Source: an uncultured Collinsella sp. (GTDB lineage Bacteria; Actinomycetota; Coriobacteriia; Coriobacteriales; Coriobacteriaceae). Taken from it: DNA of 37,793 nt. The position numbers were made by a program, and so were the translations under genes. Positions 15,448-23,801 of the stretch are shown here, in pieces. Numbering within the stretch: position 1 is the stretch's first letter; each line of letters begins with the position of its first letter. The notes beneath the pieces were generated by a model that saw nothing but the letters and a program-made list of their open reading frames with translations, did no database searches and was not told where the DNA came from. The stretch is taken from the NCBI GenBank assembly GCA_902470095.1, contig CABRFG010000012.1, positions 1-37,793 on the forward strand, given 5' to 3'.

Positions 15448-17262
15448 CTACTCCCCCGAGTCGTCCTCCCCAGAAGCCTTCTTCTGCTGATCGAGCTTAT
15501 GCTTACCACTTACGATAGACGTAGCGCCCAGCGTGGCCAAGCTCGCGCTGGCAAGGCTCGCCATAACGATAAGGTCGCCCGTCTTGGGCATGTTACCGCC
15601 CGAAGTCTTAGTCGTTGTAGTGGTGGTTGTAGTGGTCACCGTCTTGGAGTCATTTTGCTCTTGGTTCTGGTTGTCGGTGTTGCCCTTACTGCTGTCCTCG
15701 CCATGCTGCTTTCCGTCCTCGGTCTTGTCCTTGTTCTTGTCCTTCTCCTCAGATTCAGACTTCTTGTCCTCGTCCTTCTTCTGAGCGGATTTGTCGTCCT
15801 TCTCCTCAGAGCTAGAACCCTTATCAGATTCGTTCTTCTCGGAAGCCTTGTCCTTGGAGTCGCCCTTTGCGGCTTCGGTCTTTTCCGTGGAAGCCTGATC
15901 AGAGTTGTCCTTGTTCTGAGTCGAGCCGTTATTGACGCCAGCCATCAGCGAAGAACCCAGCGTAGAACCAAGCTGCTCGGAGAAAGAAGGCTTCTTGTCC
16001 GGCGAAGCAACGGGAGCGTCCGGCGCCTTATTCGAGTCGTCCTTGGAAGCATCGGAATCAGGGGTTGCGTCAGAGCCGGAGCCGTTGTTAGAGCCGGTGT
16101 CAACGGACGAATCGCTCGAGCCAGTAGATGAGTTAGAGGTGTCAGCGTCGGTCGAACCAGAAACGTCGCTGTCCGTATTGCCGGCAGAGCTTGAAGACGA
16201 ATCGCCCGCAGCAGAGCTGTTCGAATCGGAGCCGTTCGAGGTAGAACCGTCGTTGGTAGTGCCACCAGCAGAGCCATTACCGTCAGCATCGGTCGAGGGC
16301 GCATCCATCCTGTCATCGTTGGCATCGTCACTCGAGTCGTCATTCGAATCAGGTGTCGGCGAGGGCGCCGGTGTGGGCTCGGGCTGCACGGGCGTCGCGG
16401 CGGCAGCCTCGTCCTCAGCGATATAAACCAAGCAGTCCTTTAGCTCGTTGCGGTAGCGGTTCTTCCAGCCCTCATGATACTGGGGTTGGTTCGAATACTT
16501 GGTCGCCACGTTATTGACCACGCTGTTGGAAAGCGCCGTCACAAACTCGCGATCGGACATATCGTTGGAAAGATTCGCCCAGCGGAAAAAGTCCCTGCAG
16601 CCACCAGTGCCGCACATGTTGGTAATGCTCCACACCATGCCCTTGACGCAGTCGGCGCGGCCCGAAATATCAATACCCAGGCCGCTCTTGAGCCACGCCT
16701 CGGTCACCGCATAGTACGAGTTGTACGCATAAGCATCTTGAAGTGCTGAGAACTCAACAGGATCGGTGTTGTAAGCACCCTGGAAGGCCTCCTGCGCAAT
16801 ACGGCCCAACTCGGTGAGCTGGCCGTTCTCGTACATGGCATTGCTCGTGTTGGAAATCTCGCTGCCGCGATCAATCGCATCCTTGAGCATGCTGTACTTG
16901 GCAGAATCGTAGTTGTAAACCTGCTTCATAAACGGAATGAGCGACCAGCGGCGATCAAACTGATAGTAACCCAGTGCGTTATAGCCGTCACCATACGAAA
17001 ATCCCTGGTTGTAGTTACCATGGCTCTCGTACTTGGTAAAGTACTTCATCTCGGGAGTCACGTTGACAAACGAGACACCCTGAACCGACCTCAACACGCC
17101 CGAGAAGGACTGCTGGGTGTAGAGACCCTTATCGATATCGGTGGCATCCGAGGCAACGCCCGGCGTGGGCTCCTCGGCAGCGGCGGGTGCCGGCGCGGAA
17201 ACGGCGCCAAACGAAAGCGCCAACGTCAGGCCCGCGACAATAGCAGAATGCTTGGGCTGCAT
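15448..17262 (-). CDS. Secreted, sortase-anchored protein with lysozyme-like head
   Basis: This 604-residue protein has four parts. Residues 1-29 are a signal peptide (basic start, hydrophobic core, A-x-A end, then AEEPTPG). Residues 60-285 form a folded domain with KYESHGNYNQG and ALGYYQFDRRW, reminiscent of the catalytic E-S and G-x-YQF elements of lysozyme-like muralytic enzymes; that match is weak. Residues 290-550 are a Ser/Asp/Asn-rich and then Lys/Glu/Asp-rich spacer ending in a nine-Thr run. The end is MPKTGD (558-563), a hydrophobic stretch and a Lys-rich tail (KHKLDQQKK), a standard sortase sorting signal with M in place of L. The protein should be covalently wall-linked. Residues 45-60 (DKGLYTQQSF onward) lead into the folded part. 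It has its own promoter region and terminator. Confidence 0.8.
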   Translation of the reverse strand: MQPKHSAIVAGLTLALSFGAVSAPAPAAAEEPTPGVASDATDIDKGLYTQQSFSGVLRSVQGVSFVNVTPEMKYFTKYESHGNYNQGFSYGDGYNALGYYQFDRRWSLIPFMKQVYNYDSAKYSMLKDAIDRGSEISNTSNAMYENGQLTELGRIAQEAFQGAYNTDPVEFSALQDAYAYNSYYAVTEAWLKSGLGIDISGRADCVKGMVWSITNMCGTGGCRDFFRWANLSNDMSDREFVTALSNSVVNNVATKYSNQPQYHEGWKNRYRNELKDCLVYIAEDEAAAATPVQPEPTPAPSPTPDSNDDSSDDANDDRMDAPSTDADGNGSAGGTTNDGSTSNGSDSNSSAAGDSSSSSAGNTDSDVSGSTDADTSNSSTGSSDSSVDTGSNNGSGSDATPDSDASKDDSNKAPDAPVASPDKKPSFSEQLGSTLGSSLMAGVNNGSTQNKDNSDQASTEKTEAAKGDSKDKASEKNESDKGSSSEEKDDKSAQKKDEDKKSESEEKDKNKDKTEDGKQHGEDSSKGNTDNQNQEQNDSKTVTTTTTTTTTKTSGGNMPKTGDLIVMASLASASLATLGATSIVSGKHKLDQQKKASGEDDSGE

Positions 17263-17315
17263 AAGATCCTCCCTGCATTGGTGTAGTTAAAGTTCAGTTT
17301 GCAAAGATAAAAATA

Positions 17316-17348
17316 AGTATTGCAGCTCGCCCGTTGTTGCACAACAAC
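17316..17348 (-). promoter_or_regulatory. Promoter with overlapping palindrome before the surface protein
   Basis: On the minus strand TTGTGC (complement of 17339-17344) and AATACT (complement of 17316-17321) are spaced by 17 bases. The -35 box sits inside GTTGTTG-CA-CAACAAC (17333-17348), a 7-bp-arm inverted repeat that could bind a regulator. The 12-mer GTTGCACAACAA within it recurs at 15371-15382. Confidence 0.45.
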
Positions 17349-17401
17349 CCCTCGGTAAACGGCAACAACCCTCCGCGAAATCTTAAGGAATTGCGCTCAA
17401 C

Positions 17402-17833
17402 CTACAGCTTAATGTCAAAGTTGATCTCGGGAACGGCGGCCAGGTCGGCCAACGTCACGCCGTCGACGTACTTTTCGATCACGTCGTCCAGGCCGCGCCA
17501 GAACTTGACGGTCGAGCAAAGATCGCTGCGAGTGCAGCTGTTGTCGATGCCATCGCACGCCACTGGAGCCGTGCTGCCCTCGACGGCGCGCAGGATGTCA
17601 CCCGCACGTACCTCGGAGGGATCCTTGGCCATCATGTAGCCGCCGCCCTTGCCGCGCACGCTCTTAAGCAGGCCCGCCTTCATAAGCGGACGAACCAGCT
17701 GCTCCAAATACTTTTGCGAGATATGCTCGCGGTCGGCAACCTCGCGCAGGGCAATCTTGCCCTCGGCGTCACCGAGCGCCGCGATATAGATCATCAGCCG
17801 GAGGGCATAGCGGCCCTTGGAAGAAATGAGCAT
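17402..17833 (-). CDS. Rrf2-family iron-sulfur regulator (IscR/SufR-like)
   Basis: This 143-residue protein starts at ATG 17833 with GGGAGG upstream; a longer frame to 17884 lacks such a site. The Rrf2 winged helix-turn-helix is clear (MLISSKGRYALRLMIYIA, then ISQKYLEQLVRPLMKAGLLKS and the wing VRGKGGGYMMAKDP). Three cysteines at 93, 100 and 106 (CDGIDNSCTRSDLC) match the cluster-binding loop of IscR, apart from one extra residue in the first gap. Proteins of this kind sense [2Fe-2S] cluster status and repress iron-sulfur assembly genes. It is divergent from sufCBDSU, so it is the likely local regulator. The promoter region carries GGGACA-type repeats (17855-17926) that may be its binding sites. 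Whether it behaves like IscR or SufR cannot be decided here. Confidence 0.85.
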   Translation of the reverse strand: MLISSKGRYALRLMIYIAALGDAEGKIALREVADREHISQKYLEQLVRPLMKAGLLKSVRGKGGGYMMAKDPSEVRAGDILRAVEGSTAPVACDGIDNSCTRSDLCSTVKFWRGLDDVIEKYVDGVTLADLAAVPEINFDIKL

Positions 17834-17854
17834 ACCTACCCTCCCATCGTTGCT

Positions 17855-17926
17855 GGGACAAAATACCAGGAGTGTTTGTCCCAAATCTTATGCACGCGGG
17901 GCAAACAAACCTGATTATTATGTCCC
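17855..17926. promoter_or_regulatory. GGGACA inverted repeats, candidate Rrf2 operator
   Basis: GGGACAAA (17855-17862) and TTTGTCCC (17875-17882) form a perfect 8-bp inverted repeat with a 12-base spacer. A third copy, TATTATGTCCC (17916-17926), matches GGGACAAAATA (17855-17865) at 10 of 11 positions in reverse complement. All lie in the leader or promoter region of the Rrf2 gene, which suggests autoregulation. Confidence 0.45.
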
Positions 17927-17947
17927 ACATCTAAAAAGTCGAGTGGA

Positions 17948-17991
17948 TTAGTCGGGTTTTCCCTTGACTAACGCCGAACCCATAGTAACTT
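17948..17991 (+). promoter_or_regulatory. Candidate suf promoter with inverted repeat on its -35
   Basis: TTGACT (17964-17969) and TAACTT (17986-17991) are spaced by 16 bases. TTAGTC (17948-17953) and GACTAA (17966-17971) form an inverted repeat that covers the -35 box and encloses GGG-TTTT-CCC. The leader to the sufC start is then about 55 bases. Confidence 0.45.
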
Positions 17992-18055
17992 TATTCCGAG
18001 AAGATTCCTAGGGTTTAGTACGCCTATGAGTACACCATATACAGAGAGGGACAGC

Positions 18056-18856
18056 ATGAGCGCAAATCCGCTGCTTTCCATCGAAGGTCTGACCGCCTCC
18101 GTGGACGAGAAGACCATCCTCCACAACGTCAACCTCAACGTCGCCGCCGGCGAGACCCACGTTCTGATGGGACCTAACGGCGCCGGCAAGTCCACCCTCG
18201 GCCACCTGGTCATGGGCGACCCCGTTTACACGGTCAACGACGGCCGCATCGTCTTTGACGGCCAGGACATCACCGAGCTCACCACCGACAAGCGCTCGCG
18301 CGCCGGCCTGTTCCTGAGCTTCCAGGCCCCGGTCGAGATTCCGGGCGTGCCGCTGTCGAGCTTTTTGCGCGCCAGCATCGCCGGCCGCCCCGGCCTGGAG
18401 ATGAAGGGCAAGGAGTTCCGCCGTCGCGTCAAGGAGCTCGCGGCCGAGCTCAACATGGATACCGCCTACCTCAACCGCGAGCTGGGCGTGGGCTTCTCGG
18501 GCGGCGAGAAGAAGAAGGTCGAGATGCTCCAGCTCCTGTTGCTGCAGCCCAAGCTCGCCATCCTCGACGAGACCGACTCGGGCCTGGACGTCGACGCGCT
18601 TTCCACCGTCAGCCACGGCATGGACGCCTACCGCAAGAGCTGCGACGGCTCCATGCTCATTATCACGCACAACACGCGCATCCTGGAGCACTTGGATGTC
18701 GACCGCGTCCACGTTATGGTCAAGGGTCACATCGTGCGCGAGGACGACGCCTCGCTCATCCCCTGGATCGACAAGAACGGCTTTGAGACCTTCGAGCGCG
18801 AGGCCGCCGAGCAGCGCGCCCAGGCCGAGTCCGCCGCTGCCGAGCAGCAGGCGTAA
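18056..18856 (+). CDS. sufC: SufC, Fe-S cluster assembly ATPase
   Basis: This 266-residue ABC-type ATPase of the SufBCD complex powers iron-sulfur cluster assembly in the cytoplasm. The Walker A motif is GPNGAGKST (39-47), the signature GFSGGEKKK (146-154) is the SufC form of the ABC motif, Walker B is LAILDETDSGLD (167-178), and the switch histidine is in IITHNTR. The ATG at 18056 is preceded by GAGAGGGA; an upstream in-frame ATG at 18026 lacks a good site. The C-terminal 20 residues (EQRAQAESAAAEQQA) extend beyond the usual SufC end. It is the first gene of sufCBDSU, 12 bases before sufB, and is probably controlled by the divergent Rrf2 regulator. Confidence 0.95.
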   Translation: MSANPLLSIEGLTASVDEKTILHNVNLNVAAGETHVLMGPNGAGKSTLGHLVMGDPVYTVNDGRIVFDGQDITELTTDKRSRAGLFLSFQAPVEIPGVPLSSFLRASIAGRPGLEMKGKEFRRRVKELAAELNMDTAYLNRELGVGFSGGEKKKVEMLQLLLLQPKLAILDETDSGLDVDALSTVSHGMDAYRKSCDGSMLIITHNTRILEHLDVDRVHVMVKGHIVREDDASLIPWIDKNGFETFEREAAEQRAQAESAAAEQQA

Positions 18857-18868
18857 AGGGGCGACGCA

Positions 18869-20281
18869 ATGACCAAGAACCGCGCCGAGGTCGCGGACAT
18901 CGACCGCAGCCTCTACGACTTCACCTATGGCGAGGAGGGATTCGAGCGCCTCGACGCCGGCATCACGCCCGACATCGTGCGCGAGATCAGCGCCAAAAAG
19001 GACGAGCCGCAGTGGATGCTCGACCTGCGCCTCAAGTCCCTCGAGATTTTTAATCGTTTTCCCGACCCGACGTGGGGTCCCTCCATCGAGGGCCTGGACA
19101 TGGACAACATCGTCACCTACGTCAAACCCAACACCGATCAAAAGCACGACTGGGAGTCGGTGCCCGACGACATCAAGAATACCTTTGAGCGCCTGGGCAT
19201 CCCCGAGGCCGAGCGTAGCTACCTGGCAGGCGTCGGCGCGCAGTACGACTCCGAGCTGGTCTACCACAACATGCAGGACACAGCGTCTAAGATGGGCATC
19301 GTCTATTCCGGCATCGAGGAGGCCCTGCACGACCCGCAGTGGGAGCCGCTCATCCACGAGAAGTTCATGACGCTCATCCCGCCCACCGACCACAAGTTTG
19401 CGGCCCTGCACGGTGCCGTGTGGTCGGGCGGCTCGTTTGTCTACGTGCCCAAGGGCACCAAACTCGACTTCCCGCTGCAGAGCTACTTCCGCCTTAACGC
19501 CAAGGGCGCCGGCCAGTTTGAGCACACGCTCATCATCGTCGAAGACGATGCCGATCTGCACTTCATTGAGGGTTGCTCCGCGCCCAAGTACAACGTGGCA
19601 AACCTCCACGCCGGCGCCGTCGAGCTCTTTGTGGGCAAGCGCGCGCACCTGCGCTACTCGACCATCGAGAACTGGTCCAAGAACATGTACAACCTCAACA
19701 CCAAGCGTGCGCGCGTGGACGAGGACGGCGACATCGAGTGGATCAGCGGCTCCTTCGGCAGCCACGTGGGCTACCTCTACCCCATGAGCGTGCTCAACGG
19801 CCGCCGCGCCCGTTCCAGCTTTACCGGCATCACCTTTGCCGGCGCCGGTCAAAACCTCGACACCGGCTGCAAGGTCGTGCTCAACGCACCCGATACCTCG
19901 GCAACCGTCGAGACCAAGGGCATCTCCAAGAGTGGCGGCATTCAGACCTTCCGCAGCTCTATTGTGGCGACACCCAAGGCCGAGGGCTCCAAGGCAACCG
20001 TGAGCTGCCAGTCGCTGATGCTCGACGACCAAAGCCGCTCCGACACTATTCCGGCCATGGACATCCGCGCCAAGAACGTCGACATCGGCCACGAGGCCAC
20101 CATCGGCCGCATCGGCGACGATAAGGTGTTCTACCTGATGAGCCGCGGTATCTCGGAGGAAGAAGCCCGTACCATGATCGTCAACGGCTTTGCCAACCCG
20201 GTTTCCAAGGAGCTGCCGCTGGAGTACGCCGTCGAGATGAACAACCTGATCAAGCTCGAGATGGAAGGAGCGATCGGATAA
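18869..20281 (+). CDS. sufB: SufB, Fe-S cluster scaffold subunit
   Basis: This 470-residue protein is of usual SufB length, with the beta-helix core typical of SufB/SufD. The conserved cysteine C380 lies in VSCQSLMLDDQSRSDTIP, the position known in other SufB proteins as the persulfide and cluster site. The family segments WSGGSFVYVPKGTKLDFPLQ, EGCSAPKY and IGHEATIGRIGDD are also present. With SufC and SufD it forms the scaffold on which nascent clusters are built from SufS-derived sulfur. ATG 18869 has AGGGG upstream. Its stop TAA shares one base with the sufD start (20281), so translation is coupled. A second conserved element, KNMYNLNTKRA, lies mid-protein. Nothing is odd in length or motifs. 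Confidence 0.95.
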   Translation: MTKNRAEVADIDRSLYDFTYGEEGFERLDAGITPDIVREISAKKDEPQWMLDLRLKSLEIFNRFPDPTWGPSIEGLDMDNIVTYVKPNTDQKHDWESVPDDIKNTFERLGIPEAERSYLAGVGAQYDSELVYHNMQDTASKMGIVYSGIEEALHDPQWEPLIHEKFMTLIPPTDHKFAALHGAVWSGGSFVYVPKGTKLDFPLQSYFRLNAKGAGQFEHTLIIVEDDADLHFIEGCSAPKYNVANLHAGAVELFVGKRAHLRYSTIENWSKNMYNLNTKRARVDEDGDIEWISGSFGSHVGYLYPMSVLNGRRARSSFTGITFAGAGQNLDTGCKVVLNAPDTSATVETKGISKSGGIQTFRSSIVATPKAEGSKATVSCQSLMLDDQSRSDTIPAMDIRAKNVDIGHEATIGRIGDDKVFYLMSRGISEEEARTMIVNGFANPVSKELPLEYAVEMNNLIKLEMEGAIG

Positions 20282-21552
20282 TGAACCAGACCACGAACAC
20301 CGCTGCTACCACCCTTGAGCAGGTCAATGCGATGCCAGCTGCCACTTGGGGTTGGCTGAAGATGAACCAGACCAAGCTCGAGCTCTCTGACGAGCTTGCC
20401 GCCGCTCCCACCGAGGCTGTTAAGGTCGAGGGCTTGGACGAGCAGTTCCGCGGCGCTGCCGACGCATTTAACGCCGCCATGGACGCCATGGCCGAGCGCT
20501 TCCCCGAGCGCCGCGCCTCCGCCCCCGGCGACGCCGCCGACCGCGCCCGCATCACGCCCGAGACCGAGCTTGACGTGCCCGCCACCTCCATCTACCAGGC
20601 CGGTGCCATCAAGCTCGAGGAGGAGCTCTCCCCTGCTGAAGCCTTCGAGACCGGCATGGGCGAGGCTGCCTACACCTACTTGGCCGACCACGCCACCAAG
20701 CGCATCGTCATCGATGTGCCCGCATACAAGCACGCCACGGTTACCGTGCGCATGAGCGGTGTCGATGCAGCCGCGGCCATCGCCGCCATCGACGTCGTCG
20801 CCCGTCCCCAGTCGACGCTCGATCTGCTTATTGCCCTGGACTCTCCCGTTGCCGGCCAAGGCGTCGTGGGATCCGTGCTACGCGTGTGCGCCCACGAGTA
20901 CGCCACCGTCAACGTGACCTGCACGCAGACGCTCGACGATAGCTGGATCGCGCTCGACGACACCGGCCTGTTCCTGGACGAGGGCGCGCGCGTCAACGTG
21001 CAGCACGCCGTCCTGGGTGCCGGCGCCAGCGCCACCGGCCTTGCCGGCGACCTGCTGGGCGATACCGCCAAGGTCACCATCGATACTGACTACCTGGGCG
21101 CCCGAGAGCAGGTGCGCGACTTTAACTACGAGCTGCGCCACCGCGGTCGCAAGACCGAGTGCGAAATCGACGCCAACGGCGTGCTGACCGGCACGTCCAA
21201 GAAGGTCTACCGCGGCACCATCGACCTCGTGCACGGTTGCAAGGGTGCAACCGGCACCGAGCGCGAGACGGTGCTTTTGGCCAACAAGGGCGTCGACAAC
21301 AAGACCGTTCCCGTCATTCTCTGCGACGAGGACGACGTCGCCGGCAACCACGGAGCCACCATCGGCCACGTCCGCGACGAGCAACTGTTCTACCTCGCCT
21401 GCCGCGGCCTTGACCAAAACGCCGCCGAGGACCTGTTCGTCCGCGCCAAGCTGGAGGACGCCGCACTTTCCGCCACCGACGAGCGCACCCGCGCCGCCGT
21501 CGTCCGCCTGGGCAACAACCTGATCGACAACTTTGAAGAGGAGCTCGCATGA
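20281..21552 (+). CDS. sufD: SufD, Fe-S cluster assembly subunit
   Basis: This 423-residue SufD is the second beta-helix subunit of the SufBCD scaffold. The N-terminal third (TWGWLKMNQTKLEL, then an Ala-rich variable part) is typical of the fast-evolving SufD N-terminus. The C-terminal two thirds carry HGCKGATGTERETVLL, the conserved AGNHGATIGHV with its histidine, and FYLACRGL, which ends the beta helix before the helical C-terminus. It overlaps sufB by one base and sufS by four (ATGA at 21549-21552), tight coupling that implies stoichiometric synthesis. SufD is required for iron entry into the scaffold in other bacteria. A ribosome-binding site AAGGAG lies within the end of sufB. Confidence 0.93.
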   Translation: MNQTTNTAATTLEQVNAMPAATWGWLKMNQTKLELSDELAAAPTEAVKVEGLDEQFRGAADAFNAAMDAMAERFPERRASAPGDAADRARITPETELDVPATSIYQAGAIKLEEELSPAEAFETGMGEAAYTYLADHATKRIVIDVPAYKHATVTVRMSGVDAAAAIAAIDVVARPQSTLDLLIALDSPVAGQGVVGSVLRVCAHEYATVNVTCTQTLDDSWIALDDTGLFLDEGARVNVQHAVLGAGASATGLAGDLLGDTAKVTIDTDYLGAREQVRDFNYELRHRGRKTECEIDANGVLTGTSKKVYRGTIDLVHGCKGATGTERETVLLANKGVDNKTVPVILCDEDDVAGNHGATIGHVRDEQLFYLACRGLDQNAAEDLFVRAKLEDAALSATDERTRAAVVRLGNNLIDNFEEELA

Positions 21553-22874
21553 TCGACACCGAGCACGTTAAATGCGACACCTGTACCGCACCGGAGCCTA
21601 TGGAGCTCGACGCCAGCGACGAGGCCTCGCGCGGCTGGCCTACCGTCGACATCGAGACTAATCCCTACAAGGCGCAGTTCCCGCTGTTCCAGCAGCACCC
21701 CGAGATCGCCTTCCTCGATAGTGCCGCCACCGCGCAGCGTCCTGCCTGTGTGCTCGACGCCGAGCGCGACTTCTACCAGCGCATGAACGCCAACCCCCTG
21801 CGCGGCCTGTACTCGCTGTCCGTCGAGGCCACTGAGGCCATCGCGAAGGTGCGCCAGCAGATCGCCGACCTCATCGGCGCCTCACAGGCCAACGAGGTCG
21901 TCTTCACCCGCAACACGAGCGAGTCGCTCAACCTGGTCGCCAAGAGCTTTGCACCCACAGTCCTCGAGCCGGGCGACGAGGTCGTCATCACCATCATGGA
22001 GCACCACTCCAACCTAATCCCGTGGCAGCAGGTCTGCCGCGAAACCGGCGCCAAGCTCGTCTACCTCTACCCCACTAAGACCGGCCAGCTCACCACCGAG
22101 GAGGTTCTTGCCAAGGTTGGTCCCAAGACCAAGATCCTGGCCGTGGGTCAGGTTTCTAACGTGCTGGGCGTCGAGAACCCGGTCAAGAACCTCGGCAAGC
22201 TCGTGCACAAGTACGGCGGCTATCTGGTCGTCGACGGCGCACAGTCGCTGCCGCACATGCCGGTCGATGTGGCCGACCTGGGAGCCGACTTCTTTGCCTT
22301 TAGCGCACACAAGGCCATGGGCCCTATGGGCATCGGCGTGCTGTGGGGCAAGATGGACCTGCTCAACGCCATGCCGCCCATGCTCACCGGCGGCGAAATG
22401 ATCGACTCTGTCACCGAGCAGGACGCCGTCTGGGCGCCCGTCCCCGAGAAATTCGAGGCCGGCACGCAGGACGCCGCCGGCATCTTCGCCACGGGCGCGG
22501 CACTCGACTACCTCGTCAACACGGTTGGCTACGAAAACATCCAGGCACGCGAGCAGGCACTCGTCCACTACCTGATGGGCGAACTCATGCAGCTCGACTT
22601 TGTCCAGATCATCGGCTCCATCTACTGGGACAACCATCACGGCGTCGTCAGCTTTAACGTCAAGGGTATCCACCCGCACGACGTCGCGAGCATCATGGAC
22701 ATGGACGGCGTGTGCATCCGTGCCGGTCACCACTGCGCGCAGCCGCTGCTTACCTGGCTGGGCGTCGAGAACCTCGCCTGCTGCCGCGCCAGCGTGGCCT
22801 TCTACAACGACAAGGCCGACATCGATAAGTTCATCGCCGGCCTGCATCACGTTTGGAGCACGTTCAATGGGTAA
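21549..22874 (+). CDS. sufS: SufS, cysteine desulfurase
   Basis: This 441-residue class V, PLP-dependent cysteine desulfurase takes sulfur from L-cysteine for cluster assembly. Key residues are H153 in MEHHSN, the PLP lysine K255 in FSAHKAMGPMG, D229 in VVDGAQS and the persulfide cysteine C396 in RAGHHCAQPL. The protein has about 35 extra N-terminal residues with a C-x2-C pair (CDTC, 9-12) before the usual start of the fold at NPYKAQFPLF; I cannot assign a role to this extension. The gene overlaps sufD by four bases and sufU by eight. The partner sulfur acceptor encoded next is SufU rather than SufE, as in Gram-positive systems. Confidence 0.95.
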   Translation: MIDTEHVKCDTCTAPEPMELDASDEASRGWPTVDIETNPYKAQFPLFQQHPEIAFLDSAATAQRPACVLDAERDFYQRMNANPLRGLYSLSVEATEAIAKVRQQIADLIGASQANEVVFTRNTSESLNLVAKSFAPTVLEPGDEVVITIMEHHSNLIPWQQVCRETGAKLVYLYPTKTGQLTTEEVLAKVGPKTKILAVGQVSNVLGVENPVKNLGKLVHKYGGYLVVDGAQSLPHMPVDVADLGADFFAFSAHKAMGPMGIGVLWGKMDLLNAMPPMLTGGEMIDSVTEQDAVWAPVPEKFEAGTQDAAGIFATGAALDYLVNTVGYENIQAREQALVHYLMGELMQLDFVQIIGSIYWDNHHGVVSFNVKGIHPHDVASIMDMDGVCIRAGHHCAQPLLTWLGVENLACCRASVAFYNDKADIDKFIAGLHHVWSTFNG

Positions 22875-23301
22875 TCTGTACACCTCCACCACGTTTATGG
22901 AGCACAACTCGCACCCCGACTACAAGTACGAGATGGATGCCCCCACGCACGAGCACGACGGCATCAACCCCAGCTGCGGCGACGAGCTCACCTTGCAGCT
23001 GCGCGTCGAGAACGGCGTGATCGAGGAGGCCTCCTTTACCGGCCACGGCTGCGCCATCAGTCAGGCCAGCGCCGACATCATGGCCGACCTCATCACCGGC
23101 GAGACCGTCGAGGAAGCTCGCCGCCTAGCAGAGCTCTTCCTCGCCATGATCCGCGGCGAGAAGCTCTCCGAGGAGGACCTGGAAGACCTGGACGAAGCCG
23201 CCCAGCTCCAGGACATCTCGCACATGCCCGCCCGCGTCAAATGCGCCGAGCTCGCCTGGCGCACCCTCGACGGCATGCTCGAGGGGCAAGCTAACCAGTA
23301 G
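22867..23301 (+). CDS. sufU: SufU, zinc-dependent sulfurtransferase partner of SufS
   Basis: This 144-residue SufU of the IscU/NifU-N fold starts at ATG 22867, inside the end of sufS. A longer open frame upstream is only a shadow. The conserved ligands are present: C37 and D39 in NPSCGDEL, C62 in GHGCAISQASAD and C126 in RVKCAELAW. In Bacillus-type systems SufU binds zinc and accepts the persulfide from SufS to hand it to SufBCD. The 20-residue stretch between the second and third cysteine that distinguishes SufU from IscU is visible (GEKLSEEDLEDLDEAAQL). It is the last gene of the operon, followed by a perfect terminator. No sufE, sufA or sufT is nearby. Confidence 0.93.
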   Translation: MGNLYTSTTFMEHNSHPDYKYEMDAPTHEHDGINPSCGDELTLQLRVENGVIEEASFTGHGCAISQASADIMADLITGETVEEARRLAELFLAMIRGEKLSEEDLEDLDEAAQLQDISHMPARVKCAELAWRTLDGMLEGQANQ

Positions 23302-23333
23302 CGTATGCTCCGAATCCAAGGTTTTTGATTGCC

Positions 23334-23363
23334 GAGCCGCCCGATACGGGCGGCTCTGTTTTT
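23334..23363 (+). terminator. Rho-independent terminator of the suf operon
   Basis: GAGCCGCCCG (23334-23343), loop ATA and CGGGCGGCTC (23347-23356) form a perfect 10-bp stem, followed by TGTTTTT. It lies about 30 bases after the sufU stop. Confidence 0.9.
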
Positions 23364-23465
23364 CCTAATGAGCACGAACACACAAAATCAGCGCGTCCGG
23401 CGCCCCGTCTGTCATTTACCACACGGCCAGACGCGAACACGGGCGTTTTCCACAGCACCAAAGGC

Positions 23466-23801
23466 CTGCGGCAGGGCCCCGGGCCCGCCAAGCAATGCGC
23501 CAAGCCCCGTTCTGCTGAGCTCCGACTCGCTTCGCGCCTGCCGCAGACGGGTCCCATAGGGTGCGACGTGCATTTTTGCGAGTATTCAGCACGCCAAGCT
23601 GTATGTATACGCATCGAAAGCGTTAATCAACGTCTCCAGGCGCATATATATTGTGTTTTAGAACAAGCATCGCGGTCTCAGGGATCACATGCATGCGCTT
23701 CGGAGGCGCATCGGAAGGCATAAATAGCTTCGGGACCCGTATGTTGCAAGACTGCGGCAGTGCCGACAGCACCACGATGCTGAAAACTCCGTTTTTTGCA
23801 C
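23466..23801. repeat. Inverted pair of repeat elements next to the RAYT gene
   Basis: The gene-free stretch 23364-23960 holds a symmetrical set of repeats. CTGCGGCAG occurs at 23466-23474 and 23752-23760, and its reverse complement at 23538-23546. ACGGGTCCC (23547-23555) is inverted at 23732-23740. A 24-base segment at 23568-23591 is inverted at 23778-23801 with 16 matches (shared GTGCA, GAGT and TTCAGCA parts). A hairpin ATGCGC/GCGCAT lies at 23693-23711. The block therefore looks like two divergent copies of one element in opposite orientation, as in REP doublets, beside a REP-type transposase. I see no convincing gene. A minus-strand frame at 23623-23877 lies over the repeats and is probably not coding. 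Confidence 0.55.

Noticed and set aside
18008..20092. A 694-codon open frame on the minus strand opposite sufC and sufB
   Set aside because: It is a shadow of GC-rich sufC-sufB codons, with Val/Leu/Ala/Gly-rich low-complexity sequence and no start signals.
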